From an uncultured Clostridia bacterium (lineage in GTDB: Bacteria > Bacillota > Clostridia > Oscillospirales > Acutalibacteraceae), in the NCBI GenBank assembly GCA_946405565.1, contig CAMJHU010000037.1, positions 1 to 9,506 on the forward strand: DNA of 9,506 bases, read 5' to 3'. The notes below the pieces were generated by a model that was not told where the DNA came from, made no database searches, and was given only the letters and a program-made list of their open reading frames with translations. Below are positions 1 to 5,616 of the stretch, piece after piece; position 1 is the stretch's first letter; every line of letters begins with the position of its first letter. Position numbers and translations under genes: made by a program.

Positions 1-788
1 TATCCGATCAGCGATATCACGGAAGACTCGATGCCGAAGTCCCCGCCGGTTACGGCAAATGACTTGGTATGAAGCACATACGATATGACAGCATCCGCGT
101 CTGCCTTATCGCCGATATGTAACCCCCCGCCAATGATCATGATATTCCAGAGCGCGTGGATCAGTCCGTTACACCAGACGGAACCGCTTTCTATGGTAAT
201 CAACGAAAACATGATACCGACCGCTGTCCCCGCCAGAATCACCAGTAAACAGCTTCCCGCGGAGAAATTCATTCCCAGAATATGCACCACGCCAAACAAT
301 ACGGAGGGAATGATTACTGCCGTTTTTCTATTCCATGCTTTTTCCAGCGCATAAAAAATAATGCCCCGGAATACCATCTCTTCCACAAATCCGGATCCGA
401 TTCCCGTAAAAAAGATGCCCGCACTCAATATTTCAAATATTTTTCCGCTGTCTGCCCCCGAAAAAACATACTCGCCGGGAAACAAAACGACATAACTTCC
501 TATGACCACTAATGGAAGTAACAGCGCCACAATCATCCACTTCGGTTTTAGTGAGAACGCGGATATTCCATAATCCTCGCTTTTAAGGTGCATGACTTTT
601 TCCAGAAACAGCTTGAGTAGAGTCCACGCAAAATACAGATATACCAATCCTGCCACCGTATTGCAAATTCCCATGGGAATGCCAACTACGACAAACACAC
701 TTGCCAACAATTCCGCCGCTATCTGAGATACAACCAACAGAATCACAGCCATCAGCGAAATTCCTATCGCTTTACTTTTATCTTTCAT
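1..788 (-). CDS. CPBP-family intramembrane metalloprotease (partial, C-terminus beyond window)
   Basis: Reading the minus strand from the ATG at 788-786 gives 262 codons with no stop before the window edge, so the C-terminus is missing. The protein is very hydrophobic, with about seven likely membrane segments (roughly residues 7-37, 42-63, 83-103, 118-134, 157-170, 180-199 and 205-221). The three family motifs are present in order: EEMVFR (Glu136, Glu137, Arg141), FGVVH (His169) and HALWN (His211, Asn215). These are the metal and catalytic residues of the CPBP/Abi family (CAAX prenyl protease Rce1 relatives), so an active membrane protease is likely. Some bacterial members serve in bacteriocin self-immunity or protein maturation; the substrate here is unknown. 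The start is supported by GGGAGAT at 795-801. It is divergent from proS and probably functionally unrelated to it. Confidence 0.88.
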   Translation of the reverse strand, partial: MKDKSKAIGISLMAVILLVVSQIAAELLASVFVVVGIPMGICNTVAGLVYLYFAWTLLKLFLEKVMHLKSEDYGISAFSLKPKWMIVALLLPLVVIGSYVVLFPGEYVFSGADSGKIFEILSAGIFFTGIGSGFVEEMVFRGIIFYALEKAWNRKTAVIIPSVLFGVVHILGMNFSAGSCLLVILAGTAVGIMFSLITIESGSVWCNGLIHALWNIMIIGGGLHIGDKADADAVISYVLHTKSFAVTGGDFGIESSVISLIG

Positions 789-911
789 TATGTGATCTCC
801 CGTTTTTCATCCAAATGTTGTGTTAATTGTATCCGCTATTCATTAACTTCCTATAGAAAATATGTAAATTTTATCTGACGGTATCAGAATTTGTTTATCA
901 AAAATCAGGAC
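789..911. other. Divergent intergenic region between CPBP gene and proS leader
   Basis: This AT-rich spacer must hold the promoter of the minus-strand membrane protease. I see no convincing sigma-A promoter: on the minus strand a TACAAT -10-like hexamer and a TTTACA -35-like hexamer (863-868) exist, but neither has a good partner at the right distance. A short dyad, TCTGA-N5-TCAGA, lies at 874-888 and could be an operator, but a dyad this short can arise by chance. Confidence 0.35.
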
Positions 912-940
912 TTGACAAATTCCAAAAAGTATGGCAGAAT
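912..940 (+). promoter_or_regulatory. Sigma-A-type promoter of the proS T-box transcript
   Basis: A perfect -35 TTGACA (912-917) is followed after 17 bp by CAGAAT (935-940), which matches the -10 consensus at four of six positions. A TGG just before it (932-934) adds an extended -10. Transcription would begin near 947, just upstream of the first helix of the T-box leader, as expected for a tRNA-sensing leader. Confidence 0.8.
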
Positions 941-946
941 GGAGAG

Positions 947-1218
947 GTTAAAAAGCTATGACGGGAATCAGCAGATATCCTTTCCGAATCTTCAGAGAGA
1001 AGCCGCCGGGTGCAAGACTTCGTTTCGGTGATATGCTCCCCACTCCCCGAGCTTCGGATCCCAATGATCCGACGGTTTTCCCGCCGTTATCGGGTCATGA
1101 GTGCGTGAGGCGCTGTGTGGCGCCGAGCGAATTCGGGTGGTAACACGGATTTTTTGATCGGTTAAAAATTCGCCCCGAGCCGTCCTGTGCTTTGTGCATG
1201 GCGGTCCGGGGTCTTTTT
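947..1218 (+). promoter_or_regulatory. T-box riboswitch (tRNA-Pro-sensing leader of proS)
   Basis: This untranslated leader binds uncharged tRNA-Pro and switches between terminator and antiterminator. Stem I can be folded from pairs 953-957/1050-1054 and 962-965/1046-1049, then a specifier loop, then 970-972/1035-1037, 975-979/1030-1034 and 984-988/1024-1028. The distal part has the AGAGAG element (994-999), a 999-1002/1018-1021 helix and a GGGTGCAAG loop. The specifier loop contains CCCCAC (1038-1043), so the likely codon is CCC (proline) followed by A. Further hairpins are 1055-1060/1066-1071 and 1109-1113/1120-1124. The T-box motif is TTCGGGTGGTAACACGG (1132-1148). Its TGGT (1138-1141) would pair with an ACCA acceptor end, the expected end for tRNA-Pro. 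The antiterminator pairs 1132-1137 with 1174-1179 and 1146-1154 with 1164-1172, which excludes the terminator. The fold is by eye. Confidence 0.9.
1173..1218 (+). terminator. Intrinsic terminator of the proS T-box
   Basis: A long imperfect hairpin runs from CCCC at 1173 to GGGG at 1211. The outer CCCCG/CCGGGG helix is followed by mismatches and wobble pairs and a short loop near 1191-1193. TCTTTTT (1212-1218) follows it. Its 5' arm is the same stretch (1174-1179) that closes the antiterminator, so the two structures are mutually exclusive. That is the expected logic of a transcriptional T-box. Confidence 0.85.
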
Positions 1219-1230
1219 GATTTTATTTGC

Positions 1231-1236
1231 AGGAGG
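1231..1236 (+). promoter_or_regulatory. Ribosome binding site fixing the proS start
   Basis: AGGAGG lies 9 nt before the ATG at 1246. An upstream in-frame ATG at 1192 falls inside the terminator hairpin with no Shine-Dalgarno sequence, so 1246 is the true start. Confidence 0.93.
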
Positions 1237-1245
1237 ACGATTCAT

Positions 1246-2970
1246 ATGAAACTTGACAAACTGGTGGGCGACCGCTTCAAGGAAAGACCTGCCGAATGCT
1301 CCATCGACAGCCATGCGCTGATGGTGCGCGGCGGTTACATGAAATTCATGGCAAGCGGTATTTATTCTCAGTATATGCCGCTCAAGCGCATTCTGCGGAA
1401 AATTGAAAACATTATCCGCGAAGAAATGGACGCCATCGACGGGCAGGAGGTTCTCTTCCCGGTCGTCATGCCCGGAAGCCTTTGGGAGGAATCGGGACGC
1501 TACAACGCCATTGCCAGCGAGCTGCTCCGCTTCAAGGACCGCAACGGCACGCCGATGGTACTGGGCATGACCCACGAGGAAGCTGCCGTACATCTGGTGC
1601 GCGACTATGCCACTACCTACACCAAATACCCCTTCATGATCTATCAGATTCAGACCAAGTTCCGCGACGAAGCCCGTCCCCGCGCCGGCATGATCCGCGT
1701 GCGCGAATTCACCATGAAGGACGCCTACTCCTTCCACACCTCGCAGGAGGATCTGGAAGCCTACTATGACCGCTGCCACAAAGCCTATGAACGTATTTTT
1801 GCCCGCGCCGGTATTCCCGAAACCATCTCGGTCAAGTCCGATTCCGGCATGATGGGCGGCAGCGTATCCCATGAATTCATGCTGCTCACGCCGGTCGGTG
1901 AGGATTCCATCGTACTCTGCCGCGAATGCGGTTACAGTGCCAACATGGAAGCTGCCGAATGCCTCACCGAAAACGTTCCCGCCGTTTCGTCTGAACCGTG
2001 TGAGAAAGTGCATACGCCTGATGCCCACACCATTGAGGATTTGTGTGCCCTCCTGAAAACCACGCCTGAAAAAACCTGCAAAGCCGTCGTCTATCAGCGC
2101 AATATGGACGACAGCTATATTGTCATATTCCTGCGGGGCGATCTCGATGTAAACGAGACAAAAGTCACCAATTTCCTCGGCTGCGACATCCATCCCGCTG
2201 TGATTACGGAGGAAAGCGGCATTGTCGCGGGCTTTATCGGTCCCAAGGGTTTGCCCGAAACTGTCACTGTGCTCTACGATAATTCGCTGGTCAATCTCAC
2301 CGATTTCCCCTGCGGCGCCAATGAAACCGATTATCACTACGTCCATTTCAATATGAAACGCGATTTCGGCGAGGTGGAATACCACGACTTTGCAAAGGCA
2401 TACGCCGGCGGCATCTGCCCCTGCTGCGGCAAGCATACACTGGAAGTCTCCCGCGGCATTGAGGTGGGCAACATCTTCCAGCTCGGCACCAAGTACACCG
2501 AATCCATGAAAATGCAGTATGTGGACAGCGACGGCGAACTCCACTATCCCATCATGGGCTGCTACGGTATCGGCGTGGGACGTCTCGCCGCCTCGGTCTG
2601 CGAAGCCCATCACGACGATTACGGTCCCATCTGGCCGATGTCCATCGCACCCTGGCAGGTCAATCTTTGCTGCGTGCGCTCCGACGACGAACAGTGCAAA
2701 GCCTTTGCCGACAAGCTGTATGACGAATTGCAAAAGCGCGGCGTGGAGGTCATTTATGACGACCGCAACGTGCGTCCCGGCGTGATGTTCTCCGACAGTG
2801 ACCTGCTGGGCATTCCCGTGAGAGCCGTGGTCAGTCCCCGGAATATGAAGGACGGCATGGTGGAGATCACCACCCGCGACAAGTCGGTGCAGAAAAAGGC
2901 TGCCGCCGAGAACGCCGCCGATGAGATTCAGGCATTGGTCAATGAACTGCTGGCACAGTGCAACGGATAA
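1246..2970 (+). CDS. proS: Prolyl-tRNA synthetase (bacterial type)
   Basis: A class II aminoacyl-tRNA synthetase of 574 residues that charges tRNA-Pro in the cytoplasm; the length is usual for the bacterial form. The substrate-binding segment GMTHEEA lies at 107-113, with motif 2 around FRDEARPRAGMIRVREF (139-155). An inserted YbaK-like editing domain, which removes mischarged alanine, occupies roughly 240-385. It contains Lys279, which plausibly corresponds to the conserved editing lysine. CRECGYSAN (225-233) and GICPCCG (389-395) flank the insertion as in other bacterial ProRS. RGIEVGNIFQLG (403-414) and motif 3 GCYGIGVGRLAAS (438-450) complete the catalytic core, and the anticodon-binding domain runs from about 466 to the end. 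All key motifs are intact. Expression is controlled by the upstream T-box, and the gene is monocistronic, ending at the terminator at 3003. Confidence 0.98.
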   Translation: MKLDKLVGDRFKERPAECSIDSHALMVRGGYMKFMASGIYSQYMPLKRILRKIENIIREEMDAIDGQEVLFPVVMPGSLWEESGRYNAIASELLRFKDRNGTPMVLGMTHEEAAVHLVRDYATTYTKYPFMIYQIQTKFRDEARPRAGMIRVREFTMKDAYSFHTSQEDLEAYYDRCHKAYERIFARAGIPETISVKSDSGMMGGSVSHEFMLLTPVGEDSIVLCRECGYSANMEAAECLTENVPAVSSEPCEKVHTPDAHTIEDLCALLKTTPEKTCKAVVYQRNMDDSYIVIFLRGDLDVNETKVTNFLGCDIHPAVITEESGIVAGFIGPKGLPETVTVLYDNSLVNLTDFPCGANETDYHYVHFNMKRDFGEVEYHDFAKAYAGGICPCCGKHTLEVSRGIEVGNIFQLGTKYTESMKMQYVDSDGELHYPIMGCYGIGVGRLAASVCEAHHDDYGPIWPMSIAPWQVNLCCVRSDDEQCKAFADKLYDELQKRGVEVIYDDRNVRPGVMFSDSDLLGIPVRAVVSPRNMKDGMVEITTRDKSVQKKAAAENAADEIQALVNELLAQCNG

Positions 2971-3002
2971 ATCTGCTTGCCCATTTTTTTGGAGTTTCCA
3001 CT

Positions 3003-3047
3003 GCCCCATACCGTTTTTTCATTCGAGAAAACGGTATGGGGCGTTTT
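3003..3047 (+). terminator. Intrinsic terminator after proS
   Basis: A perfect 15-bp stem (3003-3017 pairs with 3028-3042, GCCCCATACCGTTTT against its complement) has a 10-nt loop and is followed by GTTTT. A run of A in the stem on the opposite strand could make it partly bidirectional, but no convergent gene follows. It separates proS from the regulator gene downstream. Confidence 0.93.
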
Positions 3048-3220
3048 ATATTAAACGACATTTCCCACAAATGTTACATAATAGTACGTTACATCTTTCC
3101 AAATGCGAAAAAATCATTTATATATTTTGCCATTTTTTACAACATTTTGATGTGTTCAATAGTGAAATTTGTAAAATATATAGAAAAGATAAGATGTATA
3201 CAACGTTTCGCAGTAAAATG
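3048..3220. other. AT-rich intergenic spacer with small repeats upstream of the xre gene
   Basis: No gene is supported here. The DNA is much more AT-rich than its neighbours. Visible elements are two GTTACAT copies 15 bp apart (3073-3079, 3088-3094), the dyad ATGT-T-ACAT (3071-3079), the inverted pair TTTTACAA/TTGTAAAA (3135-3142, 3169-3176) and the palindrome TGTATACA (3195-3202). An inverted 9-mer CAACATTTT/AAAATGTTG (3140-3148, 3215-3223) has a second copy that touches the -35 of the xre promoter. Some may be operators for the adjacent XRE regulator. In DNA this AT-rich, chance repeats are common. Confidence 0.4.
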
Positions 3221-3249
3221 TTGAACTTTTTGTCTCTTTATGGTAAGAT
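3221..3249 (+). promoter_or_regulatory. Sigma-A-type promoter of the xre gene
   Basis: TTGAAC (3221-3226), a 17-bp spacer and TAAGAT (3244-3249) form a good promoter, helped by an extended -10 TGG at 3241-3243. The start of transcription would be near 3256, leaving a leader of about 30 nt before the ATG at 3286. Confidence 0.8.
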
Positions 3250-3285
3250 AGAAACGAAAAAAAACGGACAGAAAGGACGATCCTC

Positions 3286-3501
3286 ATGGTTTTTACTCGA
3301 TTAAGAGAATTTCGCGAAAAAAAAGGTCTTACCCAATCAAAGGTAGCCGGCTATCTTAACTGCTCACAGCAGGTTTACAGTAATTATGAACTGGGGCAGC
3401 GTGATATCCCTACTGACGTGCTGATCGCCCTGGTGAAGCTTTTTGATGTATCCGCCGATTATCTTCTCGGCATTACCGATAATCCCAAAATTAACCGATA
3501 A
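3286..3501 (+). CDS. XRE-family helix-turn-helix transcriptional regulator (small, DNA-binding domain only)
   Basis: A 71-residue protein that is almost entirely one Cro/C1-type helix-turn-helix domain. LREFREKKGLTQSKVAGYLN (6-25) contains helix 2 and the turn. SQQVYSNYELGQRDIP (27-42) is the recognition helix and the following conserved E-x-G-x-R-x-P. LIALVKLFDVSADYLLG (46-62) is the usual C-terminal pair of helices. No sensor or dimerisation domain follows. GAAAGGA at 3271-3277, 8 nt before the ATG, supports the start. The gene has its own promoter and terminator, lies between proS and the aro operon, and has lower GC than either. Its targets are unknown; autoregulation or control of the next operon is possible but not shown. 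A run of eight A residues (3317-3324) covers codons 11-13. Confidence 0.92.
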   Translation: MVFTRLREFREKKGLTQSKVAGYLNCSQQVYSNYELGQRDIPTDVLIALVKLFDVSADYLLGITDNPKINR

Positions 3502-3519
3502 ACAAATCCTGCTCCTGAT

Positions 3520-3563
3520 ATCTCCCCTATTGGTCATATGCCACTAAGGGGAGATGTTTTTTT
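3520..3563 (+). terminator. Intrinsic terminator after the xre gene
   Basis: ATCTCCCCT (3520-3528) pairs with AGGGGAGAT (3547-3555), with a small inner TGG/CCA helix in the loop, and is followed by seven T residues (3557-3563). It ends the xre transcript and insulates the aro operon promoter downstream. Confidence 0.93.
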
Positions 3564-3607
3564 ACAAAAAATTCCCAATTCTTCCCCCTGAATCCCCTTT
3601 TTCCGAA

Positions 3608-3636
3608 TTGACTTTTTCTCTGTAATTTAGTATGAT
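3608..3636 (+). promoter_or_regulatory. Sigma-A-type promoter of the tyrA-aroBAC-pheA operon
   Basis: TTGACT (3608-3613), a 17-bp spacer and TATGAT (3631-3636) match the consensus at five of six positions in each box. Transcription should begin near 3643. The leader is then only about 45 nt, too short for a T-box or classical attenuator, and I see no terminator-like hairpin in it. A short inverted pair CAATTC/GAATTG (3576-3581, 3605-3610) overlaps the -35 and could be an operator, with weak support. Confidence 0.88.
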
Positions 3637-3673
3637 AGAAGATACGATTTTTTTATTCTGTATTGGCAGCATT

Positions 3674-3679
3674 AAAGGA
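3674..3679 (+). promoter_or_regulatory. Ribosome binding site fixing the tyrA start
   Basis: AAAGGA directly abuts an ATG at 3680 but lies 9 nt before the in-frame ATG at 3689. The normal spacing selects 3689. A further upstream ATG at 3632 falls inside the -10 box and cannot be transcribed as a start. Confidence 0.82.
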
Positions 3680-3688
3680 ATGAATGTT

Positions 3689-4534
3689 ATGATTCAAATC
3701 AGAAAGATTGCCGTCATCGGTCTGGGACTGATCGGCGGTTCCCTCGCAAAAGCTATCACACAGTATACCGACTATCATGTGATGGCACGCAACCGCACCC
3801 ACGCCACGTTACAGCAGGCAATCGCCGACGGGGCTGTACACGAGGAACTGACCGACGACAATATCGCGCAGGCGGATATGGTCATTCTCGGTCTGTACCC
3901 GGAAGAAGCCGTGGACTATATGGACAGGCTCGGTCCGAAGTTAAAACCCGGGACACTGGTCATCGACGTTTCGGGCATCAAGCGCTACATCTGCCGCGAA
4001 ATGCCTCCCATTGCCCAAAAGCACGGCTTCGTCTTCGTGGGCGTGCATCCCATGGCGGGCAAAGAGAAGGGCGGCTATGCCAATAGTGAAGCGTCTCTGT
4101 TTGAAGGCGCCAGCTTCATCATTACGCCCACAGACGATACCACTTCGGAAGAAGTCGTGTGGCTGACCCAATTCGCCCGGCAGATCGGATTCGGTATGCA
4201 CGTCGTCTGTTCACCCGCCGAGCATGACCGTATGATCGCCTTTACCTCTCAGCTCCCCCATGTGCTGGCAAACGCCTATGTGCAAAGTCCCCAATGCCTG
4301 CATCATCGCGGCTTCTCGGCGGGCAGCTATCGCGACGTGTCCCGCGTGGCACGTCTCAACGAGCATCTCTGGGCGGAACTCTTTCTGCAAAACGCCGACG
4401 CGCTCACGCAGGAACTCGATTTACTCATTGCCAACATCACCGAAATGTGCGACGCGATCAAAGCCGACGACCGCGAAACCCTGGAAAAGATTCTGGGACG
4501 CGGCCGTATGGTCAAGGAGGAACTGGGCGAATGA
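3689..4534 (+). CDS. tyrA: Prephenate dehydrogenase (TyrA family)
   Basis: A 281-residue enzyme that oxidatively decarboxylates prephenate to 4-hydroxyphenylpyruvate in tyrosine synthesis. The N-terminal Rossmann fold carries GLGLIGGSLA (11-20). The catalytic region shows DVSGIK (93-98), HPMAGKEKGG (120-129), AEHDRMIAFTSQLPH (177-191, with His191) and GSYRDVSRVA (212-221), all family signatures. There is no fused chorismate mutase and no C-terminal ACT domain, so it is the short monofunctional type. At the end of the second beta strand, where NAD-dependent members usually have Asp, the sequence reads MARNRT (32-37). Such an N-R-T is typical of NADP-binding folds. Arogenate cannot be excluded as substrate. 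It is the first gene of the operon, and its stop overlaps the aroB start as ATGA. Confidence 0.95.
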   Translation: MIQIRKIAVIGLGLIGGSLAKAITQYTDYHVMARNRTHATLQQAIADGAVHEELTDDNIAQADMVILGLYPEEAVDYMDRLGPKLKPGTLVIDVSGIKRYICREMPPIAQKHGFVFVGVHPMAGKEKGGYANSEASLFEGASFIITPTDDTTSEEVVWLTQFARQIGFGMHVVCSPAEHDRMIAFTSQLPHVLANAYVQSPQCLHHRGFSAGSYRDVSRVARLNEHLWAELFLQNADALTQELDLLIANITEMCDAIKADDRETLEKILGRGRMVKEELGE

Positions 4535-5616
4535 GTGCTTCCATTTTCAGCAAAACCATCCATGTCAACACCGGCAAGCCGTATGACGTCATCATCGAAC
4601 GCGGTTTGCTTGCCCGCAGCGGCGGACTCATCCAAAAAATCCTGCCCAAAGCGGAACGCGCCGTCATTATCTCCGACAGCAACGTCGCGCCGCTCTATGC
4701 CGACACGGTGAAGACTTCTCTGGAAGCGGCGGGCTACACTGCCTTTGTCCATGTATTCCCCGCGGGCGAGGAGCACAAGCGTCTGACCGCCATTGACGGG
4801 ATGTATGCCGCTATGGCGTCCGCCGAACTCAGCCGCACGGATTTTGCCGTGGCACTCGGCGGCGGCGTGACGGGCGATATGTGCGGCTTCGCGGCAGCTA
4901 CCTATCTGCGCGGTATTCCTTTCGTACAGATTCCCACCACCGTACTGTCGCAGAACGACAGTTCCGTGGGCGGCAAGACAGGCATCGATCTGACCTGCGG
5001 CAAGAACCTTGTCGGCAGCTTTCACCAGCCCTGCCTTGTGCTGGCAGACGCGGATACACTCGCGACCCTCCCGCAGCGCTACATCACCGACGGCTTCGGC
5101 GAAATCATCAAGCACGGCTGCATCAAATCCGCCGAGCTGTTTGAACTCATGGAAACATACGGCACCGACATGGCAATGATCGAAGACCTTACCGCCCGTT
5201 CCATTGCTATCAAAGCGGGTGTCGTGGAACGCGACGAGCGCGAATCCGGCGAGCGAATGCTGCTCAATTTCGGTCATACCCTCGGTCATGCTATCGAAAA
5301 ATGCGCGAACTTCACAGGCATTGCCCACGGCGAAGCGGTGGGCATCGGTATGCTGCTGATGACCCGCGCTTCTGAGGCGTCGGGACTGACGGTCAAGGGG
5401 ACGGCGGCGCGTATCGAAGCCGTATTGACAAAATGCGGTATGCCTCTTTCCTGCGATTTCCGCCCTGAAGATATCTGTCAAGCGGCGTTGCTGGATAAAA
5501 AACGGCGGGGCGATTTTCTGAACATCGTGCTGCTGAGAACCATCGGGGATTCCTTCGTCTATCAAATTCCCTGCGCCGGACTGCCTGATTTTGTGCGCGG
5601 AGGTGTCGGGGTATGA
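4531..5616 (+). CDS. aroB: 3-dehydroquinate synthase
   Basis: Converts DAHP to 3-dehydroquinate, the second step of the shikimate pathway, using NAD and a divalent metal. The protein has 361 residues, usual for the family. The NAD-binding loop GGGVTGDMCG lies at 110-119, followed by IPTTVLSQNDSSVGGKTG (134-151) and GKNLVG (157-162). The likely metal ligands are Glu191 (in GEIIKHG), His249 (LNFGHTLGHA) and His267 (HGEAVGIGM). Where many homologues read LAQVDSS, this one has LSQNDSS; the catalytic Asp and Lys are kept. The ATG overlaps the tyrA stop (ATGA), with AAGGAGG at 4514-4520 ten nt upstream, so the two are probably translationally coupled. A longer in-frame opening back to 4294 lies inside tyrA and is rejected. 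Confidence 0.97.
   Translation: MSASIFSKTIHVNTGKPYDVIIERGLLARSGGLIQKILPKAERAVIISDSNVAPLYADTVKTSLEAAGYTAFVHVFPAGEEHKRLTAIDGMYAAMASAELSRTDFAVALGGGVTGDMCGFAAATYLRGIPFVQIPTTVLSQNDSSVGGKTGIDLTCGKNLVGSFHQPCLVLADADTLATLPQRYITDGFGEIIKHGCIKSAELFELMETYGTDMAMIEDLTARSIAIKAGVVERDERESGERMLLNFGHTLGHAIEKCANFTGIAHGEAVGIGMLLMTRASEASGLTVKGTAARIEAVLTKCGMPLSCDFRPEDICQAALLDKKRRGDFLNIVLLRTIGDSFVYQIPCAGLPDFVRGGVGV

Noticed and set aside
85..512. Two plus-strand frames near the left edge
   Set aside because: They lie opposite the CPBP protease gene, which carries clear family motifs on the minus strand.
958..1143. A 61-codon frame in the proS leader
   Set aside because: The sequence is explained by the T-box RNA structure. 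The frame has no Shine-Dalgarno sequence and ends in the T-box motif.
1162..3009. A 615-codon open frame on the minus strand, covering all of proS
   Set aside because: It is codon-aligned antisense to proS. It stays open because the sense gene rarely uses TTA, CTA and TCA. It has no family signature, and proS is certain.
2921..3304. Frames of 127 and 88 codons running from the proS end through the terminator and AT-rich spacer
   Set aside because: They overlap proS, the 15-bp terminator and the xre promoter, and encode low-complexity, unrecognisable sequence without a ribosome binding site.
3632..3688. Upstream start for tyrA at 3632
   Set aside because: That ATG is part of the -10 box of the operon promoter. 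The spacing of AAAGGA supports 3689.
4327..5565. A 412-codon minus-strand frame opposite tyrA/aroB
   Set aside because: Antisense shadow of GC-rich codon use; no ribosome binding site or recognisable domain, and it spans two real genes.
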